The position numbers were made by a program, and so were the translations under genes. Under the pieces are notes generated by a model. That model was not told where the DNA came from. It saw only the letters and a program-made list of their open reading frames with translations, and did not search any database. A stretch of DNA of 64,000 nucleotides from Acipenser ruthenus (taxonomy: Eukaryota > Chordata > Actinopteri > Acipenseriformes > Acipenseridae): the NCBI RefSeq assembly GCF_902713425.1, contig NC_081211.1, forward strand, positions 12,060,264-12,124,263, written 5' to 3'. Shown here piece after piece: positions 1 through 6,634 of the stretch (position 1 is its first letter; the number at the start of each line of letters is the position of its first letter).

Positions 1-267
1 TCAAATGGGAATCTTCATCAGATTTTAAGAACACATTTGACATACTTTACACTGCAAAGGAGGAAGGAAGGCAATGCAAATGAGGCGTGATCCATTGCTA
101 AAAAAATACATTAAATCTCCCTTTGTGCTTCTCGGAAGACATACGACGGAGGGCGCACTGCACTTTTTCAGTTTGGGGAATGTTACAAATTAGCAGACTG
201 TGCTTTAAAATACATATAGGGCGGGCTTCTCTGTTACAAAGAATTATCACACTTTGTATTTCTCTCC
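1..267. other. Non-genic stretch left of the Ala half, unit 1
   Basis: Apart from the octamer and TATA-like string I recognise nothing here. The short frame that begins at 268 runs across the antisense of the Ala half and the poly-T tract, so it is not a credible gene. Confidence 0.6.
74..81 (+). promoter_or_regulatory. Octamer motif ATGCAAAT with downstream TATA-like string, unit 1
   Basis: A perfect octamer (the Oct-1 site of snRNA, tRNA-Sec and histone promoters) lies about 120 bases before an AT-rich TATA-like string at 204-218 (tttaaaatacatata), a spacing like that of a distal element and TATA box. I find no convincing proximal sequence element between them and no known snRNA after them, so function is speculative. 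The motif recurs once per unit. Confidence 0.35.
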
Positions 268-309
268 ATGATGCATTGGGACAAAATACGTAGATTCATT
301 AAAACTATT

Positions 310-344
310 TGGAGAATGCGGGCATCGATTCCTCTACTTCTCGC
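310..344 (-). pseudogene. 3' half of a tRNA-Ala gene, unit 1 (repeats in all units)
   Basis: On minus this is the 3' half of tRNA-Ala: anticodon-stem strand GCGAG, T-arm GCGGG-ATCGATG-CCCGC and acceptor end GCATTCTCCA. In the consensus copies 34 of 35 bases match tRNA-Ala as I recall it, including a usable B box. The 5' half is absent; in its place lies a hairpin. Starts of the other copies: 4889, 9468, 14050, 18627, 23203, 27780, 32357, 36932, 41510, 46081, 50658, 55234, 59794 (35 bases each). Unit 1 has two private changes in the T-arm; units 10 and 11 share one (gaatgccggc). It is a relic of a former Ala gene or a tRNA-derived insertion. Confidence 0.75.
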
Positions 345-360
345 TCCTTGTATTGTGGCA

Positions 361-393
361 GCGATTCTCATAGGCTACAATCGCTGCTTGATA
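361..393. repeat. Perfect-stem hairpin next to the Ala half (all units)
   Basis: gcagcgatt and aatcgctgc form a 9-bp perfect stem with a loop of about 12 bases (ctcataggctac). It takes the place of the missing 5' half of tRNA-Ala and is kept in the units I compared. No known RNA family was recognised. Confidence 0.6.
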
Positions 394-404
394 AGAGCGA
401 TTCA

Positions 405-482
405 GATTGTTCAATTTATTTTTTTTTTTTTATTGGCAATGTAGTTGCCATTTGCAAATTCAAAAATAAATTGAACAATCAA
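405..482. repeat. Inverted repeat around a poly-T tract, unit 1 form
   Basis: In unit 1, gattgttcaatttattttt (from about 405) is the reverse complement of aaaaataaattgaacaatc (ending at 480), a 19-bp arm around a loop that holds a smaller inverted repeat (tggcaa-tgtag-ttgcca). In the other units the left arm is shortened to gattgttcaat plus a T run of varying length, and unit 5 has a TA run. The poly-T also lies in an unstable slippage site. It may be the remnant of a small inverted-repeat element. Confidence 0.6.
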
Positions 483-570
483 AAATGATAATACTTGCTT
501 TTGTATCACACGACAATCTTAAGGTATGCTTTAACGGCTAGGCTGTCTCAAGTTAGTTTGTATTGTTAAT
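451..570 (+). repeat. Internal duplication, arm A (short form), unit 1
   Basis: Matches arm B at 2110-2384 in the same orientation: tttgcaaattcaaaaa at the left and acttgcttttgtatcacacg through tagtttgtattgttaat at the right. Arm A lacks about 150 bases present in the middle of arm B. The two arms are about 1.7 kb apart in every unit. Confidence 0.85.
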
Positions 571-663
571 ACCATACCTCTGTTTGATCGCTATACAATC
601 AATATGTTGTGTAGGCTAAATTGTATAAATAAACGCCCAGAAACATTCAAATCCAAACACGTT

Positions 664-667
664 AAAA
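664..667 (-). terminator. Nearest T run after tRNA-Trp, unit 1
   Basis: The first TTTT on the minus strand after tRNA-Trp, 33 bases past its end. Only T triplets lie closer, so termination may be leaky. Confidence 0.45.
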
Positions 668-699
668 GATGAAATAGTGTGGAATAGAAACAAAGAATT

Positions 700-771
700 T
701 GACCTCGACGTGATTTGAACACGTAACCTTCTGATCTGGAGTCAGAGGCGCTACCGTTGCGCCACGAAGTC
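700..771 (-). tRNA. tRNA-Trp(CCA), unit 1
   Basis: The minus strand folds as a 72-nt tRNA with discriminator A73 (complement of base 700). The acceptor stem is GACTTCG with CGAGGTC (one T-G pair), the anticodon arm is TCTGA-CTCCAGA-TCAGA with anticodon CCA, and the T-arm is ACGTG-TTCAAAT-CACGT. The A box (TGGCGCAACGG) and B box (GTTCAAATC) are intact, there is no intron, and no CCA is encoded. It decodes UGG. It differs from the human gene as I recall it by a few paired changes. The nearest TTTT on its strand is 33 bases downstream (664-667), further than usual, so transcripts may have long trailers. Confidence 0.96.
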
Positions 772-985
772 CTGGCAATTTTTGTACTTGTTATGGAATG
801 CTAGAGTGCACAGCAAGCATGCCAAACGCATGGTAATGCCGACGCTCATACTAGGAAAACATTCATTATCACTAGCGTCATGGGAAACAGCCGTCAATAG
901 GTGTTCGTAGCCAGCAGGGCTATGAAGCTGTCGGAAGTGTGTTTGATTCTCAGCTTTAAAAGTAAAGAAAACATAAAACAGTGCG

Positions 986-1000
986 ATTTGCATTTATAAT
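986..1000 (-). promoter_or_regulatory. Second octamer abutting a TATA-like string, unit 1
   Basis: ATTTGCAT (986-993) is followed at once by ttataat. On minus this is a TATA-like string next to ATGCAAAT. Unit 14 has atttgctt here, so the site is not fixed. No associated gene is recognised. Confidence 0.25.
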
Positions 1001-1376
1001 GTTCATTAATTGAAACGTAGGCATAAACACAGTTGTACTGGCTGGGAATCGTTTCGGTTCAAATTCTTGGAAAGCAGCTATGCTGAGCAATATATCACCA
1101 ACGGGGGAAAGCTGGCAGTACTGAGTGACACAGAAGAAGGATTCTCTCAGCGCGTCTCCTCTGAATGCGCACTGGCACAAAGAGGCTTTGCTCATCTAAT
1201 GACGTGGCGGAATGCAATAATGTATTGGGTTAATTTATCAACAAAAGAAACATAAACAAAAGTGTATGTAATTATTTGTGAATAAACTGTCTTACTTATA
1301 CGATGGGACCAGGAACTTACATCCGCAATTTAATGATCGGCCAACCACAAAGAGACTTTGTCTTGACCAGTAATTT

Positions 1377-1381
1377 AAAAA
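1377..1381 (-). terminator. Pol III stop after the Val relic, unit 1
   Basis: TTTTT on minus, 10 bases past the relic. It persists in the units checked although the gene has decayed. Confidence 0.6.
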
Positions 1382-1391
1382 CATGCGGCAA

Positions 1392-1464
1392 TGGTTCTAC
1401 TGGGGATAGCACCCAGGGCCTTCTGCGTGTAAAGCAGACGTTATAATCACTACACTATGGAACC
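1392..1464 (-). pseudogene. tRNA-Val(TAC) relic, unit 1
   Basis: The minus strand matches tRNA-Val(TAC): acceptor GGTTCCA, anticodon arm TCTGC-TTTACAC-GCAGA, discriminator A. The T-loop reads TGCTATC where TTCGAGC is expected, so T55 and the purine at 57 are lost and the B box is poor. G19 in the D-loop is A, and C6 faces A67 in the acceptor. A TTTTT stop (1377-1381) still follows 10 bases downstream. These T-loop, D-loop and acceptor defects are in all 14 units, so the locus decayed before the array spread. Unit 1 alone has a further D-stem change (C to A). Some transcription is not excluded. Confidence 0.85.
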
Positions 1465-1983
1465 TAGGCAGGACTGTGTCGGTGCTCCTACATTATTGTC
1501 TACATGCATCTCAAATAATTACAATGTCATTTATCAGACCCTTCGGCGTTGTCTTTAAAAATTAAACTTCCCAGACCGAACGCAGGCTAACATTAAATCA
1601 ATGAATCTTAAATATTTTCTATAGCGCCCCATATGCGATTCACAAAATCTACTTAAAAACAAGACAATATCTCATTGTAAGCCTGGTCGAACAAAAGAAA
1701 TCTTCAGTGTAATTTTCAACAAAAAGTGCTTTCCACGATTTACGATGCTTTAGAGAGACGGAATATTGGAATTGGCAGCCGAGACTGGGGAATAAAACTG
1801 CCCGTGATCAAAGTGGGCAGAAAAGATGCATATTTTCCATAAGGTATTTTTGAGGAAAGAAAAAGGTTCTCTCTGATTTGCAACGTTTCTATGGTTCGGC
1901 CCGGCCACTGCCGTGTGTCTGGTTAAAACGATGAGTTCAGTATTTTTTTCTTCTGCTTGGTAATTCAGTCTTGAGGCAACTGT
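1465..1983. other. 519-base spacer between the divergent Val relic and iMet, unit 1
   Basis: Contains the presumed 5' flank of iMet with a T run (ttttttt near 1945) and otherwise no recognisable element. Frames in it overlap the antisense of iMet and are not credible. Confidence 0.6.
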
Positions 1984-2055
1984 AGCAGAGTGGTGCAGCG
2001 GAAGCGTGCTGGGCCCATAACCCAGAGGTCGATGGATCGAAACCATCCTCTGCTA
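1984..2055 (+). tRNA. Initiator tRNA-Met(CAT), unit 1
   Basis: The 72-nt sequence begins AGCAGAG, has the A1-T72 end pair, and has the three G-C pairs of the anticodon stem (CTGGG-CCCATAA-CCCAG). The T-loop is ATCGAAA instead of TTCGAAA. All of these mark the eukaryotic initiator, not the elongator. D-stem position 11 is T instead of C (T-G wobble), an allele shared with units 2, 3, 4 and 6. A TTTTT Pol III stop lies at 2061-2065. It lies divergently from the Val relic, 519 bases away. Confidence 0.97.
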
Positions 2056-2060
2056 GCCTG

Positions 2061-2065
2061 TTTTT
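2061..2065 (+). terminator. Pol III stop after iMet, unit 1
   Basis: TTTTT 5 bases past the gene, followed by cttctg. The spacing is typical of vertebrate tRNA genes, and the same run follows iMet in the other units. Confidence 0.85.
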
Positions 2066-2109
2066 CTTCTGTTAGCAAAGTAGTTTTTCTAAAATATAAA
2101 CTGAACTGA

Positions 2110-2384
2110 TTTGCAAATTCAAAAAATAAATTCATTAACAAAATAGAAAATATTTCGACTAGATGTATGTTTTCAATTTCTTCTAAAATTAGTCTCAAGC
2201 TCATTGATTCAGTCGCTTTAAAGTCCACCTCTATGTCCCACTGCAGCAGCGCTGTGTGCTGTGGCTCGAGCTTGTTTGACGAGACAGGCAATGCAAAAAT
2301 GATAAAACTTGCTTTTGTATCACACGACAAACTTAACGTATGCTTTAACGGCTTGGCTGTCTCAAGTTAGTTTGTATTGTTAAT
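2110..2384 (+). repeat. Internal duplication, arm B (long form), unit 1
   Basis: The long partner of arm A, directly downstream of iMet. Its roughly 100-bp right part matches arm A with few differences; about 150 bases in the middle (from about 2140 to 2290) are unique to arm B. Divergence between arms is clearly larger than between units, so this duplication predates the array. Confidence 0.85.
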
Positions 2385-2972
2385 GTAACACCTCGTTTTT
2401 GCCCAGTCATTGTATCACATGAATTGAGCTTGCCAGTTGGGGGTGACGGTCTGCCAATACAAGTTAAGACTATATTTGCAAGGATCATTTCTAGAGTGAA
2501 ACATGTTTTGAAGGGATTGGTCTCGGTATCCCCCAGGAGGAGCGGGAGTCTTTTCTTCTCAGCAACGAGCTGACAATGAGTGTTGTTTTTGGGCACCTGC
2601 TCGCTGCTACTGATGACCACTCCAATCTTCAGTCGGTGGATTGTTGAAGGAAGGGGACACATTCTGAGTGCGTATCTCATACTGGTAGAAACGCGGAAAA
2701 AAGAAACCATCAAGCCTAAAATTGTTCAGTTGTTTAAATCAATAAGCACATTTCAAATGGATCATTGCTAATGTTAAAGCAATTTAAGAACTCTTTAAGT
2801 AGGGCTTGACTAATATAAAAATATAGGCATGTTATTTGCACTACGCAGGACTAGATTGAGCTTAAAAAAAGGCATTACATCTGAAAATAACTTGTGTTTA
2901 CCCCCACTTACAAGGAAAGCGTCAAACTTTGTATTCGTCCTCGTAACAGTGTTAGAAAATGTAAACAGCAGT
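2385..2972. other. Spacer between arm B and the Ala-like relic, unit 1
   Basis: A minus-strand frame of 122 codons (2345-2713) stays open in every unit with only a few residue changes. I recognise no domain in it, and it overlaps arm B of the repeat. Because the DNA is nearly identical between units, an open frame is weak evidence. The rest is AT-rich and featureless to me. Confidence 0.5.
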
Positions 2973-3038
2973 TGGAGAATGCCGAAGTCGATCATCCTAG
3001 CATGTTAAACGAGGGCATTTCTCATGTAAGCCACATCC
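2973..3038 (-). pseudogene. Second, heavily decayed tRNA-Ala-like relic, unit 1 (repeats in all units)
   Basis: The plus strand reads tggagaatgc, then tcgatc, cta, gcatgttaaacgag and ggc, in the order expected of a reversed tRNA-Ala (tggagaatgc, tcgatcc, cta, gcatgctaagcgag, gc). About 6 bases are missing between T-arm and anticodon arm, and the D and acceptor arms are barely recognisable. Other copies start at 7552, 12129, 16711, 21290, 25864, 30443, 35017, 39594, 44171, 48743, 53319, 57879 and 62448. A chance match is possible but the ordered blocks argue for a relic. Confidence 0.45.
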
Positions 3039-3092
3039 AGTAATAGATCGTTTGTACTGTTCTCAATGGTCCGCATCCCAGCCTGAGACCAC

Positions 3093-3640
3093 GATCCAAT
3101 TGTAAAACTTTACAATGCATTAGTAAGACCTTACCTAGAATATTGTGATCAGTTCTGATCACCTCTCTACAAAAAGGATATTGCTGCTCTAGAAAGAGTG
3201 CAAAGAAGAGCAACCAGAAATATCCCAGGTTTAAAAGGCATGTTGTATGCAGACAGGCTAAAAGAATTGAATCTATTCAGTCTTGAACAAAAAAGACTAC
3301 GCGGCGATCTGATTCAGACATTCAACATCCTAAAAGGTAGAGACAATGTCGACCCAGGGGACTTCTTTTTTGACATGAAAAAAGAAACAAGGACCAGCGG
3401 TCACAAATGGAGATTACATAAAGGGGCATTCAAAACAGAAAATAGGAGGCACTTTTTTACACAGAGAATTGTGAGGGTCTGGAACCAACTCCCCAGTAAT
3501 GTTGAAGCTGACACCCTGGGATCCTTCAAGAAGCTGCTTGATGAGAGTCTGGGATCAATAAGCTACTAACTACCAAACGAGCAAGATGGGCTGAATGGCC
3601 TCCTCTCGTTTGGAAACTTTCTTATGTTCTTATGTTCCTA
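3093..3640 (+). mobile_element. 5'-truncated CR1-like LINE, 3' end, unit 1
   Basis: A frame from about 3096 to 3569 reads the C-terminal end of a CR1/L2-type ORF2, past the reverse transcriptase fingers: KLYNALVRPYLEYC, then [30 protein letters not shown] and [17 protein letters not shown]. An in-frame TGA at 3156-3158 stands where the family usually has TGG (Trp). The 3' UTR is short and ends in repeats of ttcttatg (3618-3637), as in LINEs that end in a short tandem repeat. The catalytic domain is absent, so the copy is dead. All 14 units have it at the same place with the same stop, so it inserted once before amplification. The CR1 assignment rests on remembered motifs; an L2-type relative is possible. 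Confidence 0.85.
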
Positions 3641-4054
3641 TATCCTATTGTGCTTGTTAAGCCATAGCATGAATCTTGAAAACGTCTTGTTTGTTTAACA
3701 AAGCCAGCAGTCACTTTATTGATCACCCTGTGGATTAAACGCTATTGGAACACAGATGATTGTGTTGAAGATGTTAATAGACTTTCAATGTACGCGTTGT
3801 AGAGCTAAGCGTTTGTTGAGGCAGATCAAGCGCTGCACATTCAGGCAGCCGGTTGCAGTCTTTACCTGTTTCCTAGATGTTTGCCATTTGGTCTTACTCT
3901 GGAAGGAGTAGAAAAAAAAGCTAAACCATTTGTTGAGAACCGCATTTGGGAGAAAACTTAAGTGTTTCAAAATGCATTTGTAAAGTGCATTTGTCTATTA
4001 GGTTGTTTATGGTGTGACAAAAAGAATGCTATCTCGAAAACGCAGTCCTGTCAA
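3641..4054. other. 414-base spacer between LINE tail and Phe, unit 1
   Basis: No recognised feature. It holds an A run of variable length (gtagaaaaaaaagc, shorter in later units) and two atgcatttgt-like strings near 3971 and 3988. In units 9 and 10 an extra base (taagccttttg) joins frames into a 75-codon plus-strand ORF (40377-40604, 44948-45175) that other units do not have; not a gene. Confidence 0.55.
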
Positions 4055-4127
4055 GCCGAAATAGCTCAGTTGGGAGAGCGTTAGACTGAAGATCTAAAGG
4101 TCTCTGGTTCGATCCCGGGTTTCGGCA
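4055..4127 (+). tRNA. tRNA-Phe(GAA), unit 1
   Basis: A 73-nt cloverleaf: acceptor GCCGAAA with TTTCGGC, D-arm GCTC-AGTTGGGA-GAGC, anticodon arm TTAGA-CTGAAGA-TCTAA (G34 A35 A36, G37), T-loop TTCGATC, discriminator A. It matches the vertebrate gene as I recall it, apart from C49 to T, a harmless T-G pair. Three tandem TTTTG repeats (4140-4154) follow as stacked Pol III stops. It faces tRNA-Asn tail to tail across 135 bases. Confidence 0.97.
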
Positions 4128-4139
4128 AACACCAAGACA

Positions 4140-4154
4140 TTTTGTTTTGTTTTG
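4140..4154 (+). terminator. Stacked Pol III stops (TTTTG)3 after Phe, unit 1
   Basis: Three consecutive TTTTG repeats beginning 12 bases past tRNA-Phe. Unit 3 has four. Each repeat is a minimal Pol III stop, so together they act as main and backup stops before the convergent Asn gene. Confidence 0.8.
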
Positions 4155-4253
4155 TATTATTTTGAACTAAAAACAGAGCACATTTTTTTCTTCATTGTAA
4201 TTGGAGGAAATAACAACGTATTAGTGCCATTTTCTAATGTGATTAAGAAATTC

Positions 4254-4258
4254 AAAAA
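4254..4258 (-). terminator. Pol III stop after Asn, unit 1
   Basis: TTTTT on minus, 4 bases past tRNA-Asn. Confidence 0.85.
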
Positions 4259-4262
4259 GCAT

Positions 4263-4336
4263 CGTCCCTGGGTGGGCTTGAACCACCAACCTTCCGGTTA
4301 ACAGCCGAACGCACTAACCGATTGCGCCACAGAGAC
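4263..4336 (-). tRNA. tRNA-Asn(GTT), unit 1
   Basis: The minus strand reads a 74-nt tRNA: acceptor GTCTCTG with CAGGGAC, discriminator G, anticodon arm TTCGG-CTGTTAA-CCGGA, T-arm GGTGG-TTCAAGC-CCACC. A and B boxes are intact. D-stem position 23 is T instead of C (G-T wobble), private to this unit. A TTTTT stop lies 4 bases past the gene on its strand (4254-4258). Confidence 0.96.
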
Positions 4337-4579
4337 CAACCTGCTCGACCTCTAAAGCATACGGGAGTGATTAGCAAGGCGAGATGCTGCAGAACCTGAT
4401 CGAGGGAGCAGAACTCAGCCGAACCTGAAACCACATCTAAGAAGAAAGCAACACGGGGCAGGAAAGTCTATGTAATCCATTATGGCAGCACAACATACGT
4501 CATTTTGTTAGATAACACACTGGGGGTCCATCACAGCAGTGTGTGTAAATAGCTACAATGGAAACCAAATACTTACGGT
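4337..4579. other. Spacer between Asn and the next unit, unit 1
   Basis: The 5' flank of tRNA-Asn and the join to the next unit. The right part marks the subgroups: tgtgtgtaaatagctacaat in most units, tgtctgtaaatagctacaaa in 2, 3, 4 and 6. No other feature seen. Confidence 0.6.
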
Positions 4580-5278
4580 TCAAATGGGAATCTTCATCAG
4601 ATTTTAAGAACACATTTGACATACTTTACACTGCAAAGGAGGAAGGCAGGCAATGCAAATGAGGCGTGATCCATTGCTAAAAAAATACATTAAATCTCCC
4701 TTTGTGCTTCTCGGAAGACATACGACGGAGGGCGCACTGCACTTTTTCAGTTTGGGGAATGTTACAAATTAGCAGACTGTGCTTTAAAATACATATAGGG
4801 CGGGCTTCTCTGTTACAAAGAATTATCACACTTTGTATTTCTCTCCATGATGCATTGGGACAAAATACGTAGATTCATTAAAACTATTTGGAGAATGCGG
4901 GCATCGATCCCGCTACTTCTCGCTCCTTGTATTGTGGCAGCGATTCTCATAGGCTACAATCGCTGCTTGATAAGAGCGATTCAGATTGTTCAATATTTTT
5001 TTTTTTTTTTATTGGCAATGTAGTTGCCATTTGCAAATTCAAAAATAAATTGAACAATCAAAAATGATAATACTTGCTTTTGTATCACACGACAATCTTA
5101 AGGTATGCTTTAACGGCTAGGCTGTCTCAAGTTAGTTTGTATTGTTAATACCATACCTCTGTTTGATCGCTATACAATCAATATGTTGTGTAGGCTAAAT
5201 TGTATAAATAAACGCCCGGAAACATTCAAATCCAAACACGTTAAAAGATGAAATAGTGTGGAATAGAAACAAAGAATT

Positions 5279-5350
5279 TGACCTCGACGTGATTTGCACA
5301 CGCAACCTTCTGATCTGAAGTTAGCCGCGCTACCGTTGTGCCACGAAGTC
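5279..5350 (-). pseudogene. tRNA-Trp-derived locus with TCA anticodon, unit 2
   Basis: About eight changes from the standard array Trp. The anticodon loop reads CTTCAGA, giving anticodon TCA, which would pair with the UGA stop codon. The anticodon stem has two mismatches (27-43 and 30-40), the T-loop is TGCAAAT (T55 lost), and the A box has CACAAC for CGCAAC. Probably not a working tRNA. The TCA anticodon is more likely decay than a selected suppressor. It is not tRNA-Sec, which is longer and has a different fold. Confidence 0.8.
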
Positions 5351-5970
5351 CTGCCAGTGTGTGTTCTTGTTATGCAATGGTAGAGTGCACAGCAAGCATG
5401 CCAAACGCATGGTAATGCCGACGCTCATACTAGGAAAACATTCATTATCACTAGCGTCATGGGAAACAGCCGTCAATAGGTGTTCGTAGCCAGCAGGGCT
5501 ATGAAGCTGTCGGAAGTGTGTTTGATTCTCAGCTTTAAAAGTAAAGAAAACATAAAACAGTGCGATTTGCATTTATAATGTTCATTAATTGAAACGTAGG
5601 CATAAACACAGTTGTACTGGCTGGGAATCGTTTCGGTTCAAATTCTTGGAAAGCAGCTATGCTGAGCAATATATCACCAACGGGGGAAAGCTGGCAGTAC
5701 TGAGTGACACAGAAGAAGGATTCTCTCAGCGCGTCTCCTCTGAATGCGCACTGGCACAAAGAGGCTTTGCTCATCTAATGACGTGGCGGAATGCAATAAT
5801 GTATTGGGTTAATTTATCAACAAAAGAAACATAAACAAAAGTGTATGTAATTATTTGTGAATAAACTGTCTTACTTATACGATGGGACCAGGAACTTACA
5901 TCCGCAATTTAATGATCGGCCAACCACAAAGAGACTTTGTCTTGACCAGTAATTTAAAAACATGCGGCAA

Positions 5971-6043
5971 TGGTTCTACTGGGGATAGCACCCAGGGCCT
6001 TCTGCGTGTAAAGCAGACGTGATAATCACTACACTATGGAACC
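5971..6043 (-). pseudogene. tRNA-Val(TAC) relic, unit 2
   Basis: Same defects as the unit 1 relic in T-loop, D-loop and acceptor, but with the common D-stem sequence (GATTATCAC). This is the consensus form of the relic. Confidence 0.85.
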
Positions 6044-6562
6044 TAGGCAGAACTGTGTCGGTGCTCCTACATTATTGTCTACATGCATCTCAAATAATTA
6101 CAATGTCATTTATCAGACCCTTCGGCGTTGTCTTTAAAAATTAAACTTCCCAGACCGAACGCAGGCTAACATTAAATCAATGAATCTTAAATATTTTCTA
6201 TAGCGCCCCATATGCGATTCACAAAATCTACTTAAAAACAAGACAATATCTCATTGTAAGCCTGGTCGAACAAAAGAAGTCTTCAGTGTAATTTTCAACA
6301 AAGAGTGCTTTCCACGATTTACGATGCTTTAGAGAGACGGAATATTGGAATTGGCAGCCGAGACTGGGGAATAAAACTGCCCGTGATCAAAGTGGGCAGA
6401 AAAGCTGCATATTTTCCATAAGGTATTTTTGAGGAAAGAAAACGGTTCTCTCTGATTTGCAACGTTTCTATGGTTCGGCCCGGCCACTGCCGTGTGTCTG
6501 GTTAAAACGATGAGTTCAGTTTTTTTTTCTTCTGCTTGGTAATTCAGTCTTGAGGCAACTGT

Positions 6563-6634
6563 AGCAGAGTGGTGCAGCGGAAGCGTGCTGGGCCCATAAC
6601 CCAGAGGTCGATGGATCGAAACCATCCTCTGCTA
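6563..6634 (+). tRNA. Initiator tRNA-Met(CAT), unit 2
   Basis: Initiator features intact, with the T11-G24 wobble allele. A TTTTT stop follows within 10 bases. Confidence 0.97.

Larger units (their letters stand above)
772..1391. other. 620-base spacer between Trp and Val relic, unit 1
   Basis: Nearly invariant between units (only a handful of changes across 14 copies in 1010-1255). It has open frames of about 80 codons on both strands over the same bases. The plus frame starts with TTG and the minus frame has no recognised motif, so neither is called. It holds two copies of a 15-base near-palindrome, cacaaagagRctttg (1176-1190 and 1346-1360). No RNA family was recognised. Confidence 0.6.
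1..4579. repeat. Array unit 1
   Basis: Reference unit for the descriptions below. Private features are an intact long arm of the hairpin at 405-482 (gattgttcaattta), two changes in the Ala 3' half and a D-stem change in the Val relic. Its initiator Met has the GGTGC D-stem allele also found in units 2, 3, 4 and 6. Confidence 0.97.

Noticed and set aside
126-150. Weak likeness to the U6 snRNA 5' end (gtgcttctcggaagacata)
   Set aside because: Only scattered matches, and the conserved U6 core (acagag) and 3' end are absent.
268-486. 72-codon frame across the Ala half and poly-T tract (for example 9426-9644)
   Set aside because: It is antisense to a tRNA relic, and its length depends on the number of Ts in a slippage tract.
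1050-1075. B-box-like string ggttcaaattc on plus
   Set aside because: No T-stem, anticodon arm or acceptor can be built around it.
1010-1255. 81-codon plus-strand frame, present in every unit
   Set aside because: It starts with TTG, overlaps an equally long minus frame and has no recognised motif. It repeats only because the DNA repeats.
2580-2680. Possible C/D snoRNA (tgatgacc near 2610 and ctgag near 2665)
   Set aside because: The base before the C-box core is wrong, no terminal stem closes the ends, and no guide match could be tested.
2345-2713. 122-codon minus-strand frame open in all units
   Set aside because: No domain recognised. It overlaps the end of a non-coding internal repeat, and with so few differences between units an open frame is not evidence of selection.
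5279-5350. tRNA-Sec because of the TCA anticodon
   Set aside because: Length, acceptor and D-arm are those of tRNA-Trp; the anticodon arises by a single change in a decayed copy.
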